The position numbers and the translations under genes were made by a program. Below are positions 52,813 to 61,091 of a stretch of DNA of 64,000 bases, piece after piece (positions within the stretch are counted from its first letter, which is position 1; the number at the start of each line of letters is the position of its first letter). The notes under the pieces are model-generated. The model searched no databases, was not told the DNA's origin, and saw only the letters and a program-made list of their open reading frames with translations. The DNA is taken from contig JAUNTL010000001.1 of the NCBI GenBank assembly GCA_030538705.1, forward strand, positions 1 through 64,000, in the 5' to 3' direction. Origin of the DNA: Paracoccus sp. (in: a-proteobacteria) (GTDB lineage Bacteria; Pseudomonadota; Alphaproteobacteria; Rhodobacterales; Rhodobacteraceae).

Positions 52813-54105
52813 TCAGACCAGAACCAGCATCAGGCCGGGGAATACCAGAAAGATCACGATCCGCACCAGATCAACCGCAATAAAGGGCACGATCCCGCGA
52901 TAGATCTCGCGCAGCTTGAGGTCGGGTCTCATCCCGTGAAGAACAAAGATGTTGATGCCGACGGGCGGGGTGATCATGCCGATCTCGATGATCATCACAT
53001 TCATGATGCCCCACCAGACCGGATCAAAGCCCAGCTGCCCGACCACCAGCGGAAAGACGAATGGCATCGTCAGGATCATCGCCGCCATGGCGTCAAAGAT
53101 GCAGCCCAGCCCGATATAAAGCAGGATCACCACCGACACGATCAGGATCGGCGGCAGGTCCAGCCCGCCGACCCAGGCCACCGTCGCCGCAGGCAGGCCC
53201 GACAGGGTGAGGAAGCTTTTATAAATCTCGGCCCCGATCAGGATCATATAGATCATCGCAACATTCGAGGCGGCGCGGACCAGCGTGCGGGCAAAGTTCT
53301 CGCGCGTCAGCTGCCCGCGCAGGATGCAGGCCACCAGCACCAGCAAGACCCCGATGGCCGCGCCTTCATTCACGGTAAAGATGCCGGAATAGATCCCGCC
53401 CAGCATGACCCCGGCGACCAGCATGGTCAGCCGCGCCTGCCCGGTCGCGCGGGCGCGCTCGCCCCAGCCGGCCCGCGGCAGGGGCTGGCCGTCATCGGGG
53501 CGGCGCAGCAAAAACAGCCGGATCGCGACGAAATACAGCAGCACCGCGACGATGCCGGGGATGATTGCGGCGCGGAACAGATCCAGCACGCTCTGCTGGG
53601 TCAGGATCGCATAAACGACCATGATGACCGAGGGCGGGATGAGTGAACCCAGCGTCCCGCCGCCCGCGATGGACCCCGCGATCAGCGCATCGGAATAGCC
53701 CCGCCGGCGCATCTCGGGCAGCGCGACCTGCACCATCGTCGCCGTCGTCGCCACCGATGATCCGCAGATCGCCCCGAACAGCGCGCAGGTGCCGACCGTG
53801 GTCAGCGCCAGCCCGCCGCGCAGATGACCGACCCAGGCATGGGCCAGCCGGTAGATCTCGTTCGAGAGACCGGCGACGATGGCAAACCCGCCCATCAGGA
53901 TGAACAGCGGGATGACAATCAGATCCTGCGACGACAGCGCCTGAACCGTCGCCGTGCCGAACAGCGAAAAGACCGAGGCATGGGAATCGAGGATCAGCGT
54001 TCCCGCCACACCGACCACGCCCATCGCGACCGCAATGGGCACGCTGAGCAGGATCACGATCAGCAGAAAGACCAGACCCAAAAGCCCGATAATAACAGGT
54101 GCCAT
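52813..54105 (-). CDS. TRAP transporter large permease (DctM type)
   Basis: A 430-residue membrane protein with about 12 helices. Segments such as IPLFILMGGFAIVAGLSNEIYRLAHAWVGHLRGGLA and GSLIPPSVIMVVYAI are typical of DctM, which forms the Na+-driven translocation channel. It follows the small permease by three bases. It functions with the DctQ- and DctP-type proteins upstream. Confidence 0.92.
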   Translation of the reverse strand: MAPVIIGLLGLVFLLIVILLSVPIAVAMGVVGVAGTLILDSHASVFSLFGTATVQALSSQDLIVIPLFILMGGFAIVAGLSNEIYRLAHAWVGHLRGGLALTTVGTCALFGAICGSSVATTATMVQVALPEMRRRGYSDALIAGSIAGGGTLGSLIPPSVIMVVYAILTQQSVLDLFRAAIIPGIVAVLLYFVAIRLFLLRRPDDGQPLPRAGWGERARATGQARLTMLVAGVMLGGIYSGIFTVNEGAAIGVLLVLVACILRGQLTRENFARTLVRAASNVAMIYMILIGAEIYKSFLTLSGLPAATVAWVGGLDLPPILIVSVVILLYIGLGCIFDAMAAMILTMPFVFPLVVGQLGFDPVWWGIMNVMIIEIGMITPPVGINIFVLHGMRPDLKLREIYRGIVPFIAVDLVRIVIFLVFPGLMLVLV

Positions 54106-54108
54106 GAC

Positions 54109-54666
54109 CTACTCCATCTCGACCGCGATCTGCGGCAGCGGGGGCGGCTCGGTTCTGCTGAAGGCCCGGACCACCTGATGGGCCGCGACGACACTCTGGA
54201 TCGCCACCCCCGCCCAGAGACAGAACGAGGCGACCGCAAAGGCCGGCCAGCGCGGGATCATCAGCAGCCAGGTCGTTTCACCTGATTGCCACAGATCGCG
54301 CGTGTAATCCGACAGCCACCAGGCCATCAGCGCGAACATCGCCAGCAGCGACACCGCGCCCAGCGCCTCGAGCATTTCGCGGCCCCGCCAGGGCAGCGCC
54401 TGCGCGACAAAGCGCACGGTGATCGCCGAACGCGTTGCCAGCATCGCGGGAAAACAGGCGGCGACCGCGACGATCCCCAGCGGCGCATAAAGATCGGACA
54501 GCCCGTCCGCCCCCATGCGGCGCAGGGTCTCGGCAAGTGCCGGCGCGCGGTCAAGAAGCGCCAGCACCGGGCCGGATCTCAGCACGATATCAACCAGAAC
54601 CAGCCCGGTCACGGCAAGCAGCGCGGTCAGACCGATTACCGCGATCGCATTCGCCACCCTCAGCAT
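54109..54666 (-). CDS. TRAP transporter small permease (DctQ type)
   Basis: A 185-residue membrane protein with four hydrophobic helices (IAVIGLTALLAVTGLVLVDIVLR first; FALMAWWLSDY and AFAVASFCLWAGVAIQSVVA later). It couples the DctP binding protein to DctM. The frame is open upstream, overlapping the dctP end, but homology places the start at ATG 54666, 14 bases after the dctP stop. Confidence 0.85.
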   Translation of the reverse strand: MLRVANAIAVIGLTALLAVTGLVLVDIVLRSGPVLALLDRAPALAETLRRMGADGLSDLYAPLGIVAVAACFPAMLATRSAITVRFVAQALPWRGREMLEALGAVSLLAMFALMAWWLSDYTRDLWQSGETTWLLMIPRWPAFAVASFCLWAGVAIQSVVAAHQVVRAFSRTEPPPLPQIAVEME

Positions 54667-54680
54667 GACATGCGCCCTGA

Positions 54681-55673
54681 TTACTTGCCCAGCGCCGCGC
54701 GCGCGGCCTGATAGATTTCGGGGTTCGCGGCCGAGCGGCCTTCCCACTGCTCGGTGATCAGCGCGAGAATATCGGCAGCCTTGGCCAGATCCTCGGGCGA
54801 CAGCTGGACGAAATGATGATCGCCGGCGGCCTCCAGACGCGCGGTGACTTCGGCGGTCTGCTGGTCCATGTTCTCGCCCAGAACGGTCGTATACCACTCG
54901 CCGCGGATCTGGTCGATTGCGGCCTTGGCATCCGCGGGCAGGGCGTCATAACGCTTTTGCGACATGCCGAACAGAACGTTGAACGAGCCCAGCGGCAGAT
55001 TGGTGATGTGATATTTCAGCAGATCGCCGACGCCGAAGTTGTAAAGGTTGCCGGTATCCACCAGCGCCCCGTCGATCAGGCCGCGGCTGACGTTTTCGGC
55101 CAGCGCCGTCGCCGGGATGTTCGAGACCGGGACAGCGCCCAGACGGCTGACGATCTGGGCCTGCGTCTGGCCCGAGACCCGCAGCTTTTTGCCGCGCAGA
55201 TCGGCAAGGCTTTCGACCTTGTCGCGCGTATGGATGTAATATGGCCCCGCCTGCAACATGCCCAGCGCGATCAGCCCGTCCATGCCGCCGATCAGCCCGT
55301 CGTCGATCAGCTTGACCGAGACCAGCGAACCATCGGTATTCGTTTCAGCCATATCAGGCAGTTCGAACACATCCAGACCGGTGACGCGGCCCGGTGTATA
55401 GGGCAGCGGAATCTCGGCGATATCGGCGACACCGTCCTGCACCAGCTTCAGCTGGACCTCGCCCCCCGAAACCAGCGATCCGCCGGGAAACAGCTCGATC
55501 TTGAGCGTGCCATTCGACAGCTCGGCGGCCTTTTCGATCAGCGCCGGCGCCGATTTGGCGTTATTGACCGTCGTTGCGGGCAAAAAGGACGAATATTTCA
55601 GCACCACCTCATCGGCCATGACCGGGGTGGCAAGCAGCATCGAGGCTGCGACGATGTTCCTGATAAGCGACAT
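54681..55673 (-). CDS. TRAP transporter periplasmic binding protein (DctP type)
   Basis: A 330-residue solute-binding protein with signal peptide MSLIRNIVAASMLLATPVMA. DctP features are LKYSSFLPATTVNNAK at the mature start, LRGKKLRVSGQTQAQIV in the hinge region and LGSFNVLFGMSQKRYDALP. The conserved arginine that binds a ligand carboxylate falls in KLRVSG, so an organic acid is expected. ATG 55673 has GGGAAAG upstream; an ATG six codons earlier has none. It follows the hydratase gene directly, which suggests import of that pathway's substrate. Confidence 0.88.
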   Translation of the reverse strand: MSLIRNIVAASMLLATPVMADEVVLKYSSFLPATTVNNAKSAPALIEKAAELSNGTLKIELFPGGSLVSGGEVQLKLVQDGVADIAEIPLPYTPGRVTGLDVFELPDMAETNTDGSLVSVKLIDDGLIGGMDGLIALGMLQAGPYYIHTRDKVESLADLRGKKLRVSGQTQAQIVSRLGAVPVSNIPATALAENVSRGLIDGALVDTGNLYNFGVGDLLKYHITNLPLGSFNVLFGMSQKRYDALPADAKAAIDQIRGEWYTTVLGENMDQQTAEVTARLEAAGDHHFVQLSPEDLAKAADILALITEQWEGRSAANPEIYQAARAALGK

Positions 55674-55731
55674 TTTCTTTCCCTGTTTCATGATTGACGC
55701 GCCGGGCCGGCAGGGCCGCCCCGGCAGGGTT

Positions 55732-57390
55732 TCAGGTGCGGATATGACCGATCCCCTTGCGTTCGGCCTCGTCCAGTGCCTCGGGATAGCCGGCATCAGC
55801 GTAACGGATGACGCCAAGCGCGGTATCGTTGCTTAGCGCGCGATCAAGGCGGGTATCGGCCTCGGGCGTGCCATCGGCCACCACGGTCACGCCGGCGCTT
55901 GTCATATAGCCGGCATAGCCGCCCCCGCCCGAATGCACCGCCACCAGATCGGCGCCGGAGGCGCAAAGGGTCATGGCATCAAGCAGCGGCCAGTCGGCAA
56001 TCGCGTCCGAGCCGTCGCGCATGTTCTCGGTCATGATATTGGGATGCGCCATGCCACCGGCGTCCAGATGATCGCGCGAGAATGCGACCGGCCCGGCCAG
56101 ATCGCCCGCTGCCACCATCCGGTTGACCGCACGCGCCAGCGCCGTGCGCTCGCCATGACCCAGCCATGCGATGCGCGCAGGCAGCCCCTCGAACGGGACA
56201 TGCTGGCGCGCCAGGCCGATCCAGTTGGTCACGATCCTGTTGTCGGGGAACATCTCCAGCACCAGATCGTCGATCTTGCGGATGTCACCGGGATCTCCCG
56301 ACAGGGCCATCCAGCGGAACGGGCCGATGGCGCGGGCAAACAGCGGGCGCAGATAGGCCTCGGTAAAGATCGGGATGTCAAAGGCATTCGCGACGCCACC
56401 CTGTTTCGCCTGCGTGCGGATCAGGTTGCCATTGTCGAAAACCTCAGCACCCGAGGATTGAAATTCGAGCATCGCGGCGACATGGCGCGCGATGGATTCG
56501 CGCCCCGCGGTGATCAGCTCGTCAGGGTTCTGCTCGCGCAGGCGGCGCACGCGGTCCAGATCATAGCCGGCGGGCACATAGCCATAGACAAGATCATGCG
56601 CGCTTGTCTGGTCGGTGACGATATCGGGCACGATGCCGCGCCGTGCGATTTCGGGATAGACCTCGGCCGCATTGGCGACCAGCCCGACGGACACGGCCTC
56701 ACCGGCCTTTTGCGCCGCAGCGATACGGGCCAGCGCGGCATCCAGATCAGGCGCGATCTCGTCCAGAAAGCCGATCTCGCGGCGCATCTCCGCGCGGTCG
56801 GGATCGACATCCACGCACAGGATCGCCGCACCGGCCATCTTGCCGGCCAGCGGCTGCGCCCCGCCCATGCCCCCCAGCCCGGCGGTCAGGATGAACCGCC
56901 CGGCCAGAGAGCCGGCGAAACGGCGTTCGGCGATGCGCATGAATATCTCGTAAGTGCCCTGAATGACGCCTTGCGAGCCGATATACTGCCATGCCCCGGC
57001 CGTCAGCCCGCCCCAGCAGATCAGCCCCTTGCGTTCGAGGTCATAAAACACCTCGGCCCTGGCCCATTGCCCGACGATGTTGCAGTTCGCCATGATCACC
57101 ATCGGCGCGGCGGCAGAGGTCCGAAGCAGCCCCACCGGCTTGCCCGACTGGATGATCAGCGTCTGGTCCTCGTCCATCGACAAAAGCGTGTCGCGGATCG
57201 CATCATGGGCGGGCCAGTTGCGCGCCGCACGGCCAAGCGCGGCATAAACAATCAGCTTTTCGGGCGCCTCGCCGACGGCAAGGACGTTCTCCATCAGCCG
57301 CAGCAGCCCCTCGGCGCGCCAGCTTTTGGCGCGGCGCTCGGGGCCGCCGGGGATCGGGAAATCGGGGTGACGGGGGTTCGGCTCAGGCAT
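55732..57390 (-). CDS. Urocanate-hydratase-family enzyme lacking urocanate signature residues; proposed (S-methyl-)thiourocanate hydratase
   Basis: A 552-residue NAD-dependent hydratase homologue. The NAD-binding LTAGLGGMGGAQPLAG, TDQTSAHD, LSGDPGDI and RDHLDAGG are as in HutU. Several hallmark positions differ. The HutU LFCRGIGPFRW, whose Cys (Cys410 in Pseudomonas) is active-site, reads LFARAIGPFRW (Ala at about 352). SPNRETE reads HPNIMTE (449-455), and HHGGGVG reads HSGGGGYAG (486-494). So it is probably not a urocanase. No hutH, hutI or hutG is near. It overlaps the DUF917 gene by eight bases. I infer hydration of thiourocanate or its S-methyl form. An upstream ATG at 57399 is possible. 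Confidence 0.75.
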   Translation of the reverse strand: MPEPNPRHPDFPIPGGPERRAKSWRAEGLLRLMENVLAVGEAPEKLIVYAALGRAARNWPAHDAIRDTLLSMDEDQTLIIQSGKPVGLLRTSAAAPMVIMANCNIVGQWARAEVFYDLERKGLICWGGLTAGAWQYIGSQGVIQGTYEIFMRIAERRFAGSLAGRFILTAGLGGMGGAQPLAGKMAGAAILCVDVDPDRAEMRREIGFLDEIAPDLDAALARIAAAQKAGEAVSVGLVANAAEVYPEIARRGIVPDIVTDQTSAHDLVYGYVPAGYDLDRVRRLREQNPDELITAGRESIARHVAAMLEFQSSGAEVFDNGNLIRTQAKQGGVANAFDIPIFTEAYLRPLFARAIGPFRWMALSGDPGDIRKIDDLVLEMFPDNRIVTNWIGLARQHVPFEGLPARIAWLGHGERTALARAVNRMVAAGDLAGPVAFSRDHLDAGGMAHPNIMTENMRDGSDAIADWPLLDAMTLCASGADLVAVHSGGGGYAGYMTSAGVTVVADGTPEADTRLDRALSNDTALGVIRYADAGYPEALDEAERKGIGHIRT

Positions 57391-58483
57391 CCGTGCCATC
57401 CAGCGCGTATTTCGCCAGCTCGATCCCCATCAGACGCTCGCAATGGGGATAGACGGTCGGGTCCAGAACGCTGGCCGACAGCGGGATCACGGTTTTCGGG
57501 ACATGCAGGATATGGACCCGCATCCCCTCGTGCAGCTCGCCCACCGACAGCGGCAGCGCGTCCTCGGACAGGGTGGTGATGACATCGGGGAAGGACGCGA
57601 TCCGCCGCCCGCCGGCATCATCGACGCCCATATATTCGTTCATCACATGCAGCACCAGCGCGCTGTCGCCCTGCCCCACGGTAATAGTGCCGATATCGAA
57701 GGCCTCGCTGGTATATTCCACCGCCTTCCTGGTGATGACCCCTTCGGCAATGATCGCGCCTCTGGTCGTTTCCACAATCGCGTCGATCACCGCCGCAGGG
57801 CCACGCTTTTCGGCGGCAAGGATCGCGTGGCCCAGATCCAGCGCCATCGAGATCCCGCCAAGCGCCGCGTTCTTTGCGACATAGGACGCCCGCAGCGGGT
57901 TCCGGGCCGAGGCAATGAACCCCCCCGACATATCCGAGGCCGTGCGCAGGATCGGCGATACCTTGGCCGTCGCGCCGCGCACCACCAGCTCGATATAGCG
58001 GTGCTGTTCGCGGTTGCCGCCGACGGCGGTCTGGATCATCTGCTCGTCCGAGCCGGCCATGCCGATCGACCCCATATCGCCCGTCGGATGGGCGCGGATA
58101 TCACCCACCGCATCAACCACCTTGCAGCCGAGGATCGACGCCGGCAGCCAGCCGTTCAGCGTCGATGACTTGCCATTCTGCCCGACCATCAGCCCGGCGA
58201 CCGGGGTGCCCAGTGCCTCGTTGAGCAGTTGCACCGACTTGACGTAATCGACGCCGCGCATTTCCCACGGCGTGGTGCTGGCCGGCGCGCCGATGGCGGC
58301 GGCGGTCGCGATCCAGTCATCATCCGACAGCTCGTCCACGGAAACCAGTTCCGGCGCCCCCGCACCGACCGCGGCATAGCCCAGCCTGCGGCCATGATCG
58401 GCCCAGCCCCCGCCCCCGGCCGCATAGACCGAGCCGCCACGGACCGCAGGTTCAACGTCTTTTTCGGTCAGGATACGGCGCAT
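57383..58483 (-). CDS. DUF917 protein, probable (S-methyl) thiohydantoin desulfurase
   Basis: A 366-residue protein of PF06032 (DUF917). The N-terminal VYAAGGGGWADHGRRLGY and VSVDELSDDDWIATAAAIGAPAST are characteristic, as are VQLLNEALGTPVAGLMVGQNGKSS and VDAVGDIRAHPTGDMGSIGMAG. From memory, this family is now named for S-methyl thiohydantoin desulfurase, a metal hydrolase that removes sulfur from the thiohydantoin made in ergothioneine breakdown. Its place between a HutU homologue and an N-carbamoyl hydrolase fits that step. AAAGGAG precedes ATG 58483. It overlaps the hydratase gene. Confidence 0.75.
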   Translation of the reverse strand: MRRILTEKDVEPAVRGGSVYAAGGGGWADHGRRLGYAAVGAGAPELVSVDELSDDDWIATAAAIGAPASTTPWEMRGVDYVKSVQLLNEALGTPVAGLMVGQNGKSSTLNGWLPASILGCKVVDAVGDIRAHPTGDMGSIGMAGSDEQMIQTAVGGNREQHRYIELVVRGATAKVSPILRTASDMSGGFIASARNPLRASYVAKNAALGGISMALDLGHAILAAEKRGPAAVIDAIVETTRGAIIAEGVITRKAVEYTSEAFDIGTITVGQGDSALVLHVMNEYMGVDDAGGRRIASFPDVITTLSEDALPLSVGELHEGMRVHILHVPKTVIPLSASVLDPTVYPHCERLMGIELAKYALDGTDA

Positions 58484-58484
58484 G

Positions 58485-59711
58485 TCACTCTCCTTTATCC
58501 AATGCGAGAACCGTCTCGGCCATGACCTCGGCCCCGAGCGCGATATCCTCGGCCTCTGCCCATTCCTCGGGGCAATGCGAGCGGCCCTTGAGGCAGGGCA
58601 CGAAAACCATGGTTGCCGGGGCAAGTCGCGACATAAAGGCCGCGTCATGCCCCGCACCCGACACCATCCGCCGGTGCGAGACGCCAAGCGTATCCGCCGC
58701 CGTCTCAAGCGCCGCGATCAGGCCGATATCCATCGGCGTCGGGTGGTTATCGGACAACAGCCGGGTCGCGGCGGTAATGCCGGCGGGCTGAACGGCGATC
58801 CGGGCCTCGATCCAGCGCAGGAAATCCTCCATCTCGGCGCGTTCGGCGGCGCGCGCGTCGATCAGCAGCCGCACCCGGCCGGGAACGACATTGGCGGCAC
58901 CCGGTTCGATCGAGAACTCGCCCACGGTCGCGGTGAAATGGGTCCGCGCGGCGCGCAGCCTTGCCTCGGCGTTGATTGCACCAACCAATGCGCTTGCCGC
59001 GACCAGAGCATCGGCGCGCCGGTCCATCGGTGCGGTGCCTGCGTGATCGGGCTGGCCGGTCAGGATGATCTCGACCCGCTCGATACCGGCAATCGCGGTT
59101 ACGAAACCCAGATCCGTGCCGCTTTCCTCAAGCACCGGGCCTTGTTCGATATGCAGTTCCAGAAAGGCGCGGATATCGTCACGCGCGGCGATGGCCGCCA
59201 CATCGCCGCCGACATCGGCGACCGCCTGCGCAAGGCTGCGGCCCTCATGGCTCAGCCCGTGCCATTCGTGCGGCAGCACCCCCGCCATGCAGCGCGAACC
59301 GATGCAGGAGACGCCAAAGACCGAAACCTCTTCGGCCAGAAAATCGACCACGGCGAGGTTGTGGCGCAGGCGCAGCCCGCGCTCGTCCAGCATACGCGCG
59401 ATTTCCAGCGCGACGATCACGCCGGCAATGCCGTCAAAACGCCCGCCATCGGGCACCGTATCGGAATGGCTGCCAAGCATGATCGTCCCGGCGGCAGGAT
59501 CGCGACCGGCGCGCATCCCGATCAGATTGCCGCCGGCATCCAGAGACACCTCCAGACCGGCCGCGCTCATGCGCGCGCGCAACCAGTTGCGGCCCTCGTC
59601 AAAAAGCGGCGAAAAGGCGCGGCGTGTCCATGGCCGGCCGGGATCGGTGATCGCGGCCATCGCCTCCAGATCGGCGCGGATGCGGGCGGCGCTGACACGC
59701 AGATTACGCAT
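58485..59711 (-). CDS. M20-family N-carbamoyl-amino-acid amidohydrolase
   Basis: A 408-residue two-metal hydrolase of the allantoate amidohydrolase / N-carbamoyl-L-amino-acid hydrolase group. Metal ligands are seen in GSHSDTVPDGG, FDGIAGV, LAEEVSVFG, HIEQGPVLE and GRSHCPEEW. It releases CO2 and ammonia from an N-carbamoyl amino acid. In the proposed pathway it would convert N-carbamoyl-L-glutamate to L-glutamate. It overlaps the hydantoinase gene by eight bases and is followed by DUF917 after one base, so the four genes are one transcript. Confidence 0.88.
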   Translation of the reverse strand: MRNLRVSAARIRADLEAMAAITDPGRPWTRRAFSPLFDEGRNWLRARMSAAGLEVSLDAGGNLIGMRAGRDPAAGTIMLGSHSDTVPDGGRFDGIAGVIVALEIARMLDERGLRLRHNLAVVDFLAEEVSVFGVSCIGSRCMAGVLPHEWHGLSHEGRSLAQAVADVGGDVAAIAARDDIRAFLELHIEQGPVLEESGTDLGFVTAIAGIERVEIILTGQPDHAGTAPMDRRADALVAASALVGAINAEARLRAARTHFTATVGEFSIEPGAANVVPGRVRLLIDARAAERAEMEDFLRWIEARIAVQPAGITAATRLLSDNHPTPMDIGLIAALETAADTLGVSHRRMVSGAGHDAAFMSRLAPATMVFVPCLKGRSHCPEEWAEAEDIALGAEVMAETVLALDKGE

Positions 59712-61089
59712 GAACGGGCTTCCTTTCTGGCAGGGTTTCAGGCGGCCTTATGAAATGGCCCGCGCCGGGTTGGGCCAGCACGTCACGGCCGTCAAACGCC
59801 ATGCGCCCGCGCGCGAATGTGGCGCTGACGGTCCAGGGCAGTTCCATCCCGTCATAGGGCGACCAGCCGGCAACCGAATGACGGCTGGCGGCCGCATCAT
59901 AAACCCGCGCCACGGGTTCCAGCACGACCAGATCGGCGTGACGACCCGTGGCGATCCCGCCCTTGTCGCCGTCCAGCCGGAAATGCCGCGCCGGATTATC
60001 CGCCAGCAGCCGGGCCGCCCAGCCCAGCCCCAGCCCCCGCGCCATCAGCCCCTTGATCAGCAAGGGCACCATCACCTCCAGCCCCGGCACGCCGGACGCA
60101 TTGGCCAGCATGTCGGGATCTGTCTTGCGATCCTCGGACCAGCTCACATGATCGGTCGAGACCATGCTGACATGTCCCGCCGCCAGATGACGCCACAGCG
60201 CCTCGACCTCGGCGCGGGGGCGGACCGGCGGGTTGATCTTGGCCTTGCCGCCAAGGCGGGCGACATCGTTTTCCTCGTCCAGCGTCAGATAATGGATGCA
60301 GCATTCGATGGTGGCGTGATTGCCCTCGTCGCGATAGCGGCGCGCGATCTCATAGCCGCGCCCGACCGAGCAGTGAACGACATGGGCCGGGCAACCGGTG
60401 GCGGCCCCCGTCTCATAGATCTGTAACAAGGCGAGGATCTCGGTCATCGCCGGGCGCGACAGGCCATGCGCGCGCCAGTCGGTGACGCCGGCGGCCCGGA
60501 CGGCGGCCATGGCGTCGCGCACATAGGCGTCATCCTCGTTATGCACACCCGCCGCCAGACCGGTGCGCGCGACCTCGGAAAAGCACTCCAGCAGCAGCGC
60601 CGGCGGGATGCGGGGAAAGCGTTTCGGATCGGTTCCGAAGGTCGAGAACTTGAACGCCGCGACACCTGCCGCCGCCTGTTCGGCGATACGCGCGGCACCT
60701 TCGGAGGGGTCGACGGTGCCATAAAGCGCGACATCGACGCGCGCCTGTGCCCCGGCGGTGGCGGCCTTGCGCGCCACGGCATCGGCCGAACAGATCAGAT
60801 CCCCCTCATCATACGGCATATCGACGATCGTCGTGACACCCCCCGCCGCCGCCGCCGCAGTCGAGGCGGCAAAGCCTTCGGCGCCTTTTTGTGACAGCGA
60901 GTGGACCTGTGCATCGACCGCCCCGGGCAGGATCAGCGCCCCGCCCAGATCGTGACGCTCGGCCGCGGCGGGTGCCCGGCCCTGTCCGATCAGCGCGACA
61001 CGCCCGTCACGGACGGCCACGAAACCGCCCGGCAACTCGCCCCCGGTCAGAATGACCCGTCCGCTCAGCACAAGGTCGAAATCGGACAT
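59704..61089 (-). CDS. Dihydroorotase/hydantoinase-type cyclic amidohydrolase
   Basis: A 461-residue amidohydrolase. The first metal motif reads DAQVHSL, with Gln in place of the usual first His, a variant also found in some dihydroorotases. The bridging carboxy-lysine is in AFKFSTFG, later histidines in VHNEDDAY and HVVHCSVG, and the catalytic Asp in VSTDHVSW. It should open a five- or six-membered cyclic amide; with the neighbouring genes, hydantoin-5-propionate to N-carbamoyl-glutamate fits. AGGAG is seven bases before ATG 61089. It is the first gene of the minus-strand operon and divergent from the LysR gene. Confidence 0.85.
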   Translation of the reverse strand: MSDFDLVLSGRVILTGGELPGGFVAVRDGRVALIGQGRAPAAAERHDLGGALILPGAVDAQVHSLSQKGAEGFAASTAAAAAGGVTTIVDMPYDEGDLICSADAVARKAATAGAQARVDVALYGTVDPSEGAARIAEQAAAGVAAFKFSTFGTDPKRFPRIPPALLLECFSEVARTGLAAGVHNEDDAYVRDAMAAVRAAGVTDWRAHGLSRPAMTEILALLQIYETGAATGCPAHVVHCSVGRGYEIARRYRDEGNHATIECCIHYLTLDEENDVARLGGKAKINPPVRPRAEVEALWRHLAAGHVSMVSTDHVSWSEDRKTDPDMLANASGVPGLEVMVPLLIKGLMARGLGLGWAARLLADNPARHFRLDGDKGGIATGRHADLVVLEPVARVYDAAASRHSVAGWSPYDGMELPWTVSATFARGRMAFDGRDVLAQPGAGHFIRPPETLPERKPVHA

Positions 61090-61091
61090 CC

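Noticed and set aside
55732..57390. Ordinary histidine-degradation hutU
   Set aside because: No hutH, hutI, hutG or hutC lies nearby, and the active-site Cys and adjacent signature residues are replaced.
59704..61089. Inactive amidohydrolase because the HxH motif reads QVH
   Set aside because: A Gln at the first position is seen in some functional dihydroorotase-family enzymes, and the carboxy-lysine, later histidines and catalytic Asp are intact.
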